A program made the translations under genes and the position numbers. Shown in pieces: positions 55,236 to 64,000 of a stretch of 64,000 bases of DNA. Below the pieces are notes generated by a model, which was given only the letters and a program-made list of their open reading frames with translations, was not told the origin of the DNA and did no database searches. Within the stretch, counting starts at the first letter, position 1. The number at the start of each line of letters is the position of its first letter. Source of the DNA: Pleurocapsa minor GSE-CHR-MK 17-07R (GTDB taxonomy: Bacteria; Chloroflexota; Anaerolineae; Aggregatilineales; Phototrophicaceae). The stretch lies in contig JAHHHY010000002.1 of NCBI GenBank assembly GCA_019359125.1, forward strand, positions 372,001 to 436,000, read 5' to 3'.

Positions 55236-55624
55236 AAGTCACTCTTCAAGAAATGCCAGGGCCATCGTTACCGGGCGATGCAGTCGCGCGGGGGCCACGC
55301 CGCGCGCAGTTTGCGTACCTGAGTTACGACCGCATAATATTGTCGGTGGCTCAGTGTCAGAAGTGTCGCGCCACGCGCATAGTCTGCTGCATTGCCGCCG
55401 TGCATGGGGCGCTTTCAGGGTGTTGTGAAACAAGTAAATATAAGGTAGGCAATTTCTGCGTTTTCGTCAAATTGCGTCCGTCAGCAGTTTCCCCTGCGCT
55501 GCGCTCCGTTTTGAGAGAAAATCTTTACATCGTCACAGTATTTGCCCAGGGGCATGCTTCACGGTATCATAAATGTGCGGATATTTAGACATTTAGAGTT
55601 TGTTTATACAGAGGAGCCTGTTTT
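55236..55624. promoter_or_regulatory. Divergent intergenic region with promoter of the second dehydrogenase
   Basis: 389 bp. TTGCCC (55540-55545), 17-bp spacer, TATCAT (55563-55568) is a plausible promoter. Right after it the 14-mer AAATGTGCGGATAT (55569-55582) exactly repeats the one at the importer promoter, and ACGGTAT nearby matches a half of the GntR dyad. AGAGGAG at about 55610 is the RBS. The remaining 300 bp shows nothing I can name. Confidence 0.5.
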
Positions 55625-56824
<1,200 letters not shown>

Positions 56825-56881
56825 GGGCGCGTCACACGGACCTGATTGATTCATGCATAGCACACTGGAGAACCAGCCTGT

Positions 56882-57856
56882 ATGACATTTTATATCGGCA
56901 TCGACCTGGGCGGGACCAAAATCGCGAGTGCGGTGTGGGATGCGGACCGCCAGCAGTTGGTCACGTCTGCGACAGTCCCCACGTCAGCCCATGAAGGCCC
57001 GGACGCCGTGCTGGCGCGCATCGCAGGCGTGTGCCGCGATCTGGCGTCGCAGGCCGGACTCCCGATGGAGCACATCGCGGCAGTGGGGCTGGGCGTCCCG
57101 GCCACCTTTGATGCCGACCTGGGCGTGATTTACGTCATCCCTAATCTGCCCGGTGACTGGTATGGCAAGCCCGCCGCGCCGATTCTATCGGAGGCGCTGG
57201 GCTGCCCAGTGCATCTGGTCAACGATGCGCGCGCGTTCACGCTGGCCGAGGCGACGATTGGCGCTGGCAAAGGGACGCAGTCGTGCGTCGGGCTGACGCT
57301 GGGCACAGGCATCGGCGGCGGCATCGCCATCAATGGGCGCCTGTATCTGGGGCTGGGCGCGGCGGGCGAATTTGGCCACATCACGCTCGATCCCAACGGC
57401 CCGCCAGACGGCACCGGCAATCCCGGCGGCTGGGAGGGCATGGCCAGCGGCCCAGCCATCAGCGCGATGGGGATGCGCGTGGTGGCGCAGGGCATTACCA
57501 CCAAAATCGGTGAGATGGTCAATTTTGACCTGAACAAAATCACGCCCGAAATCATCGCGCGCGCCGCCGACGAAGGCGATGAAGCCGCCATCAACATCCT
57601 GAATACGGTCGGCTTTTACCTGGGCACCGGCCTGAGCACGATCGTCACGATACTCGCGCCCGAATGTGTGGTAGTGGGCGGCGGCGTGGCGCGCCTGGGC
57701 GAGCGCCTGATGCGACCGATTCGCGAGACGCTGAAGCTGCGCGTGCACACCGTCGATCTGGACAAGGTGCGCATCATGCCGGCTGCGCTGGGCAGCGATG
57801 CAGGCGTGATCGGCGCGGCCGTGTGGGCCAGCCAGCGCGCAGGGGAGAGCAACTAA
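56882..57856 (+). CDS. ROK family sugar kinase lacking the zinc cysteines
   Basis: 324 residues. Phosphate loop IGIDLGGTKIASAVWD, substrate/catalytic LVNDARAFTLAEA (Asp about 110), LGTGIGGGIAINGRLY and GEFGHITLDPNG. The usual CxCGxxGCxE zinc motif reads DGTGNPGGWE, with all three cysteines replaced but the terminal glutamate kept. Such ROK members exist and stay active. It phosphorylates an imported hexose or amino sugar, probably glucose-like. GGAG precedes the ATG. The next gene starts directly after the stop. Confidence 0.92.
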   Translation: MTFYIGIDLGGTKIASAVWDADRQQLVTSATVPTSAHEGPDAVLARIAGVCRDLASQAGLPMEHIAAVGLGVPATFDADLGVIYVIPNLPGDWYGKPAAPILSEALGCPVHLVNDARAFTLAEATIGAGKGTQSCVGLTLGTGIGGGIAINGRLYLGLGAAGEFGHITLDPNGPPDGTGNPGGWEGMASGPAISAMGMRVVAQGITTKIGEMVNFDLNKITPEIIARAADEGDEAAINILNTVGFYLGTGLSTIVTILAPECVVVGGGVARLGERLMRPIRETLKLRVHTVDLDKVRIMPAALGSDAGVIGAAVWASQRAGESN

Positions 57857-59182
57857 ATGACCATGTATTCTCAGGAACTGCGCGTGCTGCATGACGCGGA
57901 TGTCGTCGTCGTCGGGTCGGGCAGCGCAGGCAGCACGGCGGCGATTGCCTCGGCGCGGGCCGGGGCCGACACCCTGCTGATCGAACGCTATGGCTTTCTG
58001 GGCGGCACCAGCACGATGGTGCTGGACACCTTTTACGGCTTTTACACCCCGGCCAGCGATGCGCGCCGGGTCGTAGGCGGCATCCCGTGGGAAATCGTCG
58101 AGCGGTTGTACGCCTATGACATGGTCATCGAGCGTCCCAGCAGCTATGGCGCGGGCCAGGCCGTCACCTACGACCCGACCACGCTGAAAGTCGTGTGGGA
58201 GCAGACCGCGCTGGCGTCTGGCGTGCGCCTGCTGATGCACACCTTCGTCGTCGATGTGCTGAAGGAAGGCGACCGCATCACTGGGCTAGTCATCGCAGGC
58301 AAGCACGGCCTGGGGCTGGTGACCGGCCGCACCTTCATCGATGCCAGCGGTGATGCCGACCTGGTGTATCGGGCAGGCGCGCCCTTTGAAGCGGCCGGCA
58401 CAGACGGCCAGCCCGCGCAATCGCTGACGACCACGTTCCGGCTGGCGAATGTTGACACCGAGCGCGCCAAAGCTGTCAAACGCGACGAGCTGGTGGCGCG
58501 TATGAAAGCCGCCAACCTGAATGGCGAGTATCGCCTGCCGCGTGAGGAAGGCAGCGTGCACATCACGCCGCAGCCGGGCGTGATTGTGACCAATATGACG
58601 CGCGTGGCCTATGTCGACGGCACCGACCCGGTCGAGCTGACCAAAGCAGAAATCGAAGGGCGTGCCCAGTCGCTGGAGTATACGCGCTTCCTGCGCGAGC
58701 AGATTCCCGGCTACGAACACGCTTTCCTGATGAATTTCAGCACCCAGATCGGCATCCGCGAGACGCGCCGCGTGCACGGCCTGTACCGGCTCACACGTGA
58801 CGATGTGCTGTCTGCCCGGCGCTTTGACGATGCGATTGCCCAGTGTGGCGCCCCGATCGAGGATCATCATGCCGGGAACAATACGCGCTGGGAATATGTG
58901 CCCGATGGCGATACCTACGACATCCCGTTTCGCGCCCTGGTGCCGCAGGGCATCAGTAATCTGCTGGCGGCCGGGCGCTGCCTGAGCGCAGACCATGACG
59001 CCCATGCCAGCGTGCGCAGTATGGGCCAGTGCATGGCCATGGGACAGGCGGCAGGCACAGCGGCAGCGCTGGCGCGCGGCGGCGAAATCGCCTCTGTGGA
59101 CGTGACTGTGCTTCAGGAACGCCTGCGCGCCGACGGCGCACTTTTTTCCGGGAGCTCGGTGACAACGCGCTCCACAACATAG
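57857..59182 (+). CDS. FAD-dependent oxidoreductase (FAD_oxidored, PF12831-like)
   Basis: 441 residues, ATG directly after the ROK stop. The FAD loop is DVVVVGSGSAGSTAAIASARAG near 14, with LLIERYGFLGGTST following. C-terminal GISNLLAAGRCLSADHDAHASVRSMGQCMAMGQAAGTAAAL is the family's FAD-closing segment. This group is common in carbohydrate islands of Chloroflexota, Planctomycetes and Firmicutes, with unassigned substrate. Probably soluble. Confidence 0.9.
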   Translation: MTMYSQELRVLHDADVVVVGSGSAGSTAAIASARAGADTLLIERYGFLGGTSTMVLDTFYGFYTPASDARRVVGGIPWEIVERLYAYDMVIERPSSYGAGQAVTYDPTTLKVVWEQTALASGVRLLMHTFVVDVLKEGDRITGLVIAGKHGLGLVTGRTFIDASGDADLVYRAGAPFEAAGTDGQPAQSLTTTFRLANVDTERAKAVKRDELVARMKAANLNGEYRLPREEGSVHITPQPGVIVTNMTRVAYVDGTDPVELTKAEIEGRAQSLEYTRFLREQIPGYEHAFLMNFSTQIGIRETRRVHGLYRLTRDDVLSARRFDDAIAQCGAPIEDHHAGNNTRWEYVPDGDTYDIPFRALVPQGISNLLAAGRCLSADHDAHASVRSMGQCMAMGQAAGTAAALARGGEIASVDVTVLQERLRADGALFSGSSVTTRSTT

Positions 59183-59200
59183 CGAATCAGGGGACGGGTT

Positions 59201-59980
59201 ATGGACTCTTTACAGGCAGCACAGCGTTACATGGATGCCGCACAAAAGATCGTGGCGGATATCCGTGCCACCCAGATGGATGCCATCGAGTCGGCGGCGC
59301 AGTTGTGCGCCGACAGCATTTTGCAGGGAAGCCTGGTGCATCTGTTTGGCACCGGCCACTCGCGCATCCCGGTGGAAGAAATGTTCCCCCGCCACGGCAG
59401 CTTTCCGGGCTTTCACCCGATCATCGATCTGTCGATGACCTTTCACACGCAGATTGTGGGCTCCAACGGCCAGCGCCAGGCCATGTTCATCGAGAAGGTC
59501 GAGGGGCTGGCCGACGAAATCCTGAAGAATTTCATCTTTCGCGAAAGCGATACTTTCATCATTTTTTCGAACAGCGGCGTCAACAACGTCGTCGTCGAAA
59601 TGGCGATAGGGGCAAAGGCACGCGGCATGAAGGTCATCGCGGTTGTGTCGGTCGATCACTGCACGGCGGCCGCGCCCAAGCACAAGAGTGGCAAGAAACT
59701 GATCGACCTGGCGGACATTGTGCTGGATAACTGCACGCCCAGGGGGGATGCGCTGGTGCAGGTGGACGGTCTGGCGTATCCGGTCGGGCCTGGCTCTACG
59801 ATTGGTTACGCGGTGCTGGTCAATGCCCTGAAGGTGGCGATCGCGCAAAAGCTGACCGCCGCTGGCCAGCCGCCGCTGGTGCTGACGAGCAGCGTGCTCA
59901 TTGGCGGCCAGGCGTCGGCGGAGAATTTCGAGGAAACGTATAACGACTATCGCCGCCGCATGAGCATCGTGTTCGGGTGA
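59201..59980 (+). CDS. SIS-domain phosphosugar isomerase-like protein (UPF0309 type)
   Basis: 259 residues. SIS fold: LVHLFGTGHSRIPVEEMF near 46 (sugar-phosphate loop), FIIFSNSGVNNVVVEMA near 118 (SxSG loop) and KVIAVVSVDH. The family binds or isomerises sugar phosphates, frequently of amino sugars. GGGGACGGG precedes the ATG. As last gene of the ROK-oxidoreductase-SIS run, it likely acts on the ROK product. Confidence 0.9.
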   Translation: MDSLQAAQRYMDAAQKIVADIRATQMDAIESAAQLCADSILQGSLVHLFGTGHSRIPVEEMFPRHGSFPGFHPIIDLSMTFHTQIVGSNGQRQAMFIEKVEGLADEILKNFIFRESDTFIIFSNSGVNNVVVEMAIGAKARGMKVIAVVSVDHCTAAAPKHKSGKKLIDLADIVLDNCTPRGDALVQVDGLAYPVGPGSTIGYAVLVNALKVAIAQKLTAAGQPPLVLTSSVLIGGQASAENFEETYNDYRRRMSIVFG

Positions 59981-60035
59981 TGGTTATAGCCTTTATTTCC
60001 GGTTGGCAGACGAGACCATGTTCGGTATGCATGCA

Positions 60036-60063
60036 GTAGGGGCTTGGCATGCCAAGCCCCTAC
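60036..60063. terminator. Perfect 28-bp palindrome between convergent genes
   Basis: GTAGGGGCTTGGCA (60036-60049) is followed immediately by its exact reverse complement (60050-60063), with no loop. It sits between the SIS gene and the convergent lactonase gene and may end transcription both ways. Its GTAGGGGC ends also look like dispersed repeat hairpins seen in many genomes. Confidence 0.6.
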
Positions 60064-60090
60064 AAAAGATATACCGTCGCAGCAGTGTTG

Positions 60091-60972
60091 CTACCCTGCC
60101 GGCGTCTCGTTTTCGCCCGCGGGACGCGTCCAGGTGAAGCGTTCACCGGGCTGAAGCACGGCATATGGTATGCCCGCGGCGGCTGCTGAAGCGGTAAACT
60201 CGTTCACATCGGTCGTGTTGAAGGTGAACATGTCGTAGTGGTGGGGGATGACCATGCCGCTCCCGACATCAGCAGCCAGCGCGATAGCCTCATCGGCGCT
60301 CATATTGGGCGGCACATGCAGCGCATTGCGGCGCTCGTCGGTGCCGTTGATGGGCAGGAACAGGATGTCTGGCTGAAAGTCGCGCAGGCGGCGCGCCAGA
60401 TCGTGATACACGAGGGTGTCGCCGCTGTGGTACAGGCGCACGCCGTCCACATTGATGAGGTATCCGACGAATGGGTAATCGCCTGCGTCGGTCAGCTCGA
60501 AGGTGGGATGCGCGGCCGGGATGCTGGCGAACAGGAAGCTGTCATCGACCGCGTGGCGCTGGTCGCCGCTGGTGGGCAGCAGCCGGTCGCGCGGGATGCC
60601 CAGCTTGAGCGCGTGATCGAGGATGGCGGCCGGCACCACGATCATGGCATGTGGCGAGGCGGCCAGCAGGTCGGGCAACGTGCCGGGGTCCAGATGGTCG
60701 CTGTGCTTGTGGCTGGCGAACACGTAACTGGCATCGGCAATCTGGCGGCCGCGCAGCGGAGCCTCAGTCATGCGGATATGCGGTTTGTCGGTGGCCGCAT
60801 ATTTGGCTGTCAGGTGTTCCGACAGGTACAGGTCGATGTACAACAGGTGGCGCTGGGTTTTGACCGCATAGCCGCTCTGACCCAACCACCAGATGCACGC
60901 GTCCCCATAAGCGGGGGATGCGGCCTGAATATCATCCAGAAGCGCCTGATCGCGCAAGACAGGCTGAATCAT
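60091..60972 (-). CDS. Metallo-beta-lactamase fold hydrolase (UlaG-like lactonase)
   Basis: 293 residues from ATG 60972. Metal site SHKHSDHLDP (HxHxDH) near 85, later HSGDT and PHHYDMF. CIWWLGQSGYAVKTQ opens the fold as in UlaG (L-ascorbate-6-phosphate lactonase) and relatives. It probably opens a sugar-acid lactone, which would fit a product of the Gfo/Idh/MocA dehydrogenases. A longer upstream frame overlaps the MetE-like gene antisense and is rejected. Confidence 0.9.
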   Translation of the reverse strand: MIQPVLRDQALLDDIQAASPAYGDACIWWLGQSGYAVKTQRHLLYIDLYLSEHLTAKYAATDKPHIRMTEAPLRGRQIADASYVFASHKHSDHLDPGTLPDLLAASPHAMIVVPAAILDHALKLGIPRDRLLPTSGDQRHAVDDSFLFASIPAAHPTFELTDAGDYPFVGYLINVDGVRLYHSGDTLVYHDLARRLRDFQPDILFLPINGTDERRNALHVPPNMSADEAIALAADVGSGMVIPHHYDMFTFNTTDVNEFTASAAAAGIPYAVLQPGERFTWTRPAGENETPAG

Positions 60973-61017
60973 AAAGCAGTCCTTATTTGGCAGACACAGA
61001 TTTGACGAGGAACGATC

Positions 61018-62055
61018 ATGACACAGTATACCCTTCCTTTGCTCTATACCAGCGTGATTGGATCCCATGCGTGGCCAGGCTGGCTGCATACTGCGCTGGC
61101 CGCCGTCGGGCGTGGCGAATATGGCCCGGAAGACTGGAAAGAAACGCAGGATGACGCGGTCGACTTGGCCGTGCGCGACCAGGAAGATGCCGGCGTGGAT
61201 ATCATCACCGATGGCGAAATGCGCCGCATCGGCTTCTTCACGGCTGAATTTTATGGCCATATGACCGGCCTGAGCGAGCAGCCCGCCCGCCGCAAGATTG
61301 GTGTGCTGGGCCATGACCAGCGCGAAAGCTATACCGCAGTCGAGGCGGTGAAAGCGCCCAATGGGCTGGGTCTCGTGCCCGAATACGAGTATCTGGTCAA
61401 GCGCACCACGCAGCAGATCAAGATGCCAATTCCAGGGCCATATACGCTGGCCGGGCGCGTGAAGCCGGGCACCGTGTACAAGGACCGCATGGAAGTAGCC
61501 TACGCGCTGGCCGACATCATCAATGCCGAGCTGAAGGCGCTGGTCGCCGCCGGCGCGACGTTCATTCAGGTGGACGAGCCCAGCTATGCCGTGCATGCCC
61601 ACAGCCCGAAAGCCTTCGTCGACCTGTTCAACCACACCGTCGCGGGCGTGAATGCCAAAATCGGCGTGCACCTGTGCTTCGGTAATTTTGTCGGCCGGCC
61701 GGTGGCAAAACGGACTTATCGCCCGCTGTTCCCGCACATCCTCGACATGCATGTCAGCCAGTTTGCGCTGGAATTTGCCAACCGCGAGCTGGCGGAGCTG
61801 GGCATGTGGCAGGAATTCCCCAGCGACAAAGAGCTGGCCGCCGGGCTGGTCGATGTCAAGAACTACTACTGCGAGTCGCCTGATGATGTGGCGGAGCGCA
61901 TTCGCGAGGCGCTGAAGTACGTTGCGCCTGAGAAGCTGAGCATCACGCCGGACTGCGGCTTCAGCCAGACGGCCCGCTGGGCGGCCCGCCGCAAGCTGTG
62001 GGCGATGGTCGAGGGCGCGAAGATTGTGCGCCGCGAGCTGACCGGAAACGCATAA
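61018..62055 (+). CDS. MetE C-terminal-like (cobalamin-independent methionine synthase family) protein
   Basis: 345 residues, only the catalytic half of MetE. VIGSHAWPGWL start, IITDGEMRRIGFF, FIQVDEPSYAVH, and zinc ligands as in VHLCFGNF (His, Cys) and TPDCGF (Cys) are all present. This stand-alone type also includes epoxyalkane:CoM transferase and other zinc alkyl/methyl transferases. Without the N-terminal folate domain, and inside a sugar island, it need not make methionine. It follows a divergent lactonase and precedes an SDR by 11 bp. Confidence 0.9.
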   Translation: MTQYTLPLLYTSVIGSHAWPGWLHTALAAVGRGEYGPEDWKETQDDAVDLAVRDQEDAGVDIITDGEMRRIGFFTAEFYGHMTGLSEQPARRKIGVLGHDQRESYTAVEAVKAPNGLGLVPEYEYLVKRTTQQIKMPIPGPYTLAGRVKPGTVYKDRMEVAYALADIINAELKALVAAGATFIQVDEPSYAVHAHSPKAFVDLFNHTVAGVNAKIGVHLCFGNFVGRPVAKRTYRPLFPHILDMHVSQFALEFANRELAELGMWQEFPSDKELAAGLVDVKNYYCESPDDVAERIREALKYVAPEKLSITPDCGFSQTARWAARRKLWAMVEGAKIVRRELTGNA

Positions 62056-62066
62056 GGAATCAGGAC

Positions 62067-62834
62067 ATGCTGACCGGAAAACGAATCCTGGTGACGGGCG
62101 CGGCCAGCGGTATCGGCCGTGCCTCTGCGCTGATGTTTGCGGCGCGTGGGGCGATTGTCGCGCCGGTGGACCTTAACCCGGCTGGCCTGATGCAGACGCT
62201 CAATCTGATCCATGAAGCAGGCGGGCGCGGTGTGGCCTACGTCGAAGACCTGACCGACGAGGCTGCTGTCGCCCGCGCAGTGAACGGCGCGGCAGAGGAG
62301 TTTGGCGGGCTGGATGGCGTGTTCAACGTGGCGGGCGGCAGCGGCCGTCGCTTTGGCGACGGGCCGGTGGACGCCTGCACGCTGGAAGGCTGGCATAAAA
62401 CGCTCGACCTGAACCTGACGACCATGTTCCTGGTGTGCAAATATGCCATGCCGCACCTGCTGGCGTCACGCGGCGCGGTCGTCAATCTGGGCTCGGTGCT
62501 GGGGCTGGTGGGTGGCGATGAAGACTTCGCCACCCATGCCTATGCTGCGTCGAAAGCCGCCGTCGTCGGCCTCAGTCGTGCGATGGCCAGCTATTATGCG
62601 CCGCAGGGTGTGCGCGTGAACGTGATCGCCAGCGGGCTGATCGCGACGGCCATGAGCCAGCGCGCCCAGTCCGATGCGCATATCATCGGCCGCCTGCCGC
62701 AGCTTCAGCCTCTGACCGGCACGTTCGGCACGCCCGACGATATCGCCGGGGCGGCGGCCTACCTGCTCAGCGACGATTCACGCTTCGTCACCGGCGCGAT
62801 GCTGGCTGTCGACGGTGGCTGGACGGTGAGGTAA
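62067..62834 (+). CDS. Short-chain dehydrogenase/reductase
   Basis: 255 residues from ATG 62067. LVTGAASGIGRAS nucleotide loop, FNVAGGSG (NNAG variant), LGSVLGL catalytic serine, YAASKAAVVGLSR tyrosine-lysine and a FVTGAMLAVDGGWTV end: a classical NAD(P) alcohol dehydrogenase. Eleven bp after the MetE-like gene, likely the same transcript. It ends 7 bp before heptamer element B. Confidence 0.93.
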   Translation: MLTGKRILVTGAASGIGRASALMFAARGAIVAPVDLNPAGLMQTLNLIHEAGGRGVAYVEDLTDEAAVARAVNGAAEEFGGLDGVFNVAGGSGRRFGDGPVDACTLEGWHKTLDLNLTTMFLVCKYAMPHLLASRGAVVNLGSVLGLVGGDEDFATHAYAASKAAVVGLSRAMASYYAPQGVRVNVIASGLIATAMSQRAQSDAHIIGRLPQLQPLTGTFGTPDDIAGAAAYLLSDDSRFVTGAMLAVDGGWTVR

Positions 62835-62841
62835 AGGGAAA

Positions 62842-62960
62842 GTACTGAGTGCTGAGTACTGAGCAATGAGGAAGGGATCAAGAGCAGATGGAAAATGGGT
62901 CTGGCAACAGTCACATGCCCCTGTCCATGTTCTCAGCACTCAGCACTCATTGCTAAGTAC
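62842..62960. repeat. Inverted heptamer-array element B between convergent genes
   Basis: The left arm 62842-62869 reads GTACTGA, GTGCTGA, GTACTGA, GCAATGA. The right arm 62933-62960, on the other strand, reads GTACTTA, GCAATGA, GTGCTGA, GTGCTGA. Both arms are preceded by AA outside, with about 63 bp of core. It occupies the space between two stop codons to within 7 bp each side. Same design and heptamer phase (GTRMTGA) as element A at 9763-9954. Confidence 0.85.
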
Positions 62961-62967
62961 TTTCTTT

Positions 62968-63978
62968 TCATGCTGACTCCCGCACGATCAGCTCATGGGG
63001 CAGCACGATCTGGCGCGGGGGGGCGCCCTCGAACTGCTCGAACAGCGACTGCACCATCAGCCGGCCGCCCTGCTGAATCGGCTGGCGAATGGTGGTCAGG
63101 CGCGGGGATGTCTGCGAGGCCAGCGCGATATCGTCATGCCCCATCACCGAGATGTCGCCTGGCACAGCGCGGCCCATTCCCTGAAGCACCTGCATACACG
63201 CGATGGCCATGAAGTCACTGCATGCGAAAATGGCATCCAGCTTCGGTTCGCGCTTGAGCAGCAGCGGCACGGCATGGGCGGCTGCCTCCGCGCTGAAGTC
63301 GGTGAACAGCATCAGATCGGAATTGACTGGCAGGCCAGCCTCGTGCATCCCCTGCAAGTATCCCTGACGGCGCAGATCGGTCTCGACCATGCGCTGGAAT
63401 CCGCCGATAAAGCCAATCTTGTGGCGGCCCTGCGCGGCCAAATGCAGCACGGCATCGCGACCGGTCACGCGGCTGTCGCACGCTACCGTCGCACACGCTG
63501 CGCCCTCTACCGGCCCGCACCAGATGACGAAGCGGGCATCCAGCGCGTTCAGCGCCCGAATGCCAGCGTCATCCAGCGCCCGGTCGATCATCAGGATGCC
63601 ATCGACGCGCTTGTCCAGAATATAACGTTCGCACCAGTCGGTGCTCTCGGCAGGCACGCGCGCAATCAGCGAGTCATAGCCGCGCTTGTCCAGCTCATCG
63701 GTGATGGCGCCCAGCATCTCCAGGTAAAACGGATCGCTGATCTGGCGGCGGCTGGCGCCCTGAAACGGGAACAGTGTGGCGACGGTTTGTGACCGCTGCA
63801 GGCGAAAGTTGCGCGCGCGGGTATCCACGCGGTAATTCATCTGCCTGGCCAGCAGGCGAATCTGCTCGCGGGTGGTCTCCGGGATGGTGGGATGATTGTT
63901 CAGCGCGCGTGATACCGTGCTGGGTGATACACCGGCAGCGCGGGCAATATCAGAAATCGTGGGGCGGTTGCTGCTCAC
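62968..63978 (-). CDS. LacI family transcriptional regulator
   Basis: 336 residues from GTG 63978. Upstream the frame stays open to the window edge, so an earlier start is possible. The HTH is PTISDIARAAGVSPSTVSRALNN, followed by a hinge and a sugar-binding PBP-like domain (IGFIGGFQRM, FACSDFMAIACMQVLQ, GHDDIALA). A likely repressor of island genes. The LacI-type palindromes at 45412 and 45477 are its best candidate targets in the window. Confidence 0.92.
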   Translation of the reverse strand: MSSNRPTISDIARAAGVSPSTVSRALNNHPTIPETTREQIRLLARQMNYRVDTRARNFRLQRSQTVATLFPFQGASRRQISDPFYLEMLGAITDELDKRGYDSLIARVPAESTDWCERYILDKRVDGILMIDRALDDAGIRALNALDARFVIWCGPVEGAACATVACDSRVTGRDAVLHLAAQGRHKIGFIGGFQRMVETDLRRQGYLQGMHEAGLPVNSDLMLFTDFSAEAAAHAVPLLLKREPKLDAIFACSDFMAIACMQVLQGMGRAVPGDISVMGHDDIALASQTSPRLTTIRQPIQQGGRLMVQSLFEQFEGAPPRQIVLPHELIVRESA

Positions 63979-64000
63979 AGGCGCACTTGTCCGATCTGGA

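Noticed and set aside
60973-61752. 260-residue N-terminal extension of the UlaG-like protein
   Set aside because: It lies antisense to the MetE-like gene. The family start and spacing fit ATG 60972.

Overview
The window is a high-GC, densely coded bacterial chromosome segment. It looks like Chloroflexota (Anaerolineae-like). That call is an inference from gene content and style: CdaA/YbbR c-di-AMP genes without an outer-membrane gene set, secreted proteins with mucin-like T/S/P-rich stretches, PKD and TolB-type surface proteins, tandem signal peptidases, ribose-type sugar ABC systems, and heptamer-repeat intergenic elements. No 16S or other marker is present, so the assignment is tentative.

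Layout. (1) 1-4630, minus strand: ornithine carbamoyltransferase, a large TPR protein, diadenylate cyclase CdaA and its YbbR partner (cut by the window edge). (2) 4.8-9.8 kb: a YyaL/DUF255 thioredoxin-like protein translationally coupled to a small unknown protein, then a secreted TPR/lytic transglycosylase. (3) 10-14 kb: a lone receiver protein and a NatA/NatB-type ABC exporter operon. (4) 14.3-21.1 kb: two unknown proteins, two tandem signal peptidases I, a zinc-ribbon protein, a lone receiver, a receiver-adenylate/guanylate cyclase fusion, a class II aldolase, tRNA-Glu and a secreted alpha/beta hydrolase. (5) 21.2-26.1 kb: a double-frameshifted TylF-type methyltransferase and an operon of a cyclic-nucleotide-binding thioredoxin-reductase-like flavoprotein with two duplicated FGE-sulfatase-fold proteins. 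(6) 26.1-35.4 kb: secreted proteins sharing an unnamed domain, a protein that reads like an animal APCDD1 domain, three regulators of the TetR/AraC families with visible operator palindromes, a short-chain dehydrogenase, a membrane-anchored beta-propeller and an FGGY sugar kinase. (7) 35.5-42.9 kb: one 2467-residue secreted PKD/repeat/TolB-propeller protein. (8) 43.3-45.2 kb: a cytidylyltransferase-GHMP kinase fusion and a YgjP-type metallopeptidase.

(9) 45.4-64 kb is a carbohydrate catabolic island. It holds two Gfo/Idh/MocA dehydrogenases, a TIM-barrel epimerase, a GntR/UTRA repressor, a complete ribose-type ABC importer, a ROK kinase, an FAD oxidoreductase, a SIS-domain isomerase, an UlaG-like lactonase, a MetE-like methyltransferase, an SDR and a LacI regulator. 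Operators visible in the DNA (a LacI-type pair at 45412-45490, a GntR-type dyad at 48428-48446, and a 14-mer shared by two promoters) tie it together as a regulon. The substrate cannot be read from sequence. An orphan ParD/CopG-like antitoxin and a repeat-rich secreted protein interrupt it.

Most convergent gene junctions carry a structured DNA element. Two of them (9763-9954 and 62842-62960) are built from inverted arrays of the same degenerate heptamer and almost exactly fill the gap between the two stop codons. The strongest leads for something undescribed are these heptamer elements, the bacterial APCDD1-like protein, the cyclic-nucleotide/TrxR-like/FGE-fold operon, and the MetE-like enzyme inside a sugar island.
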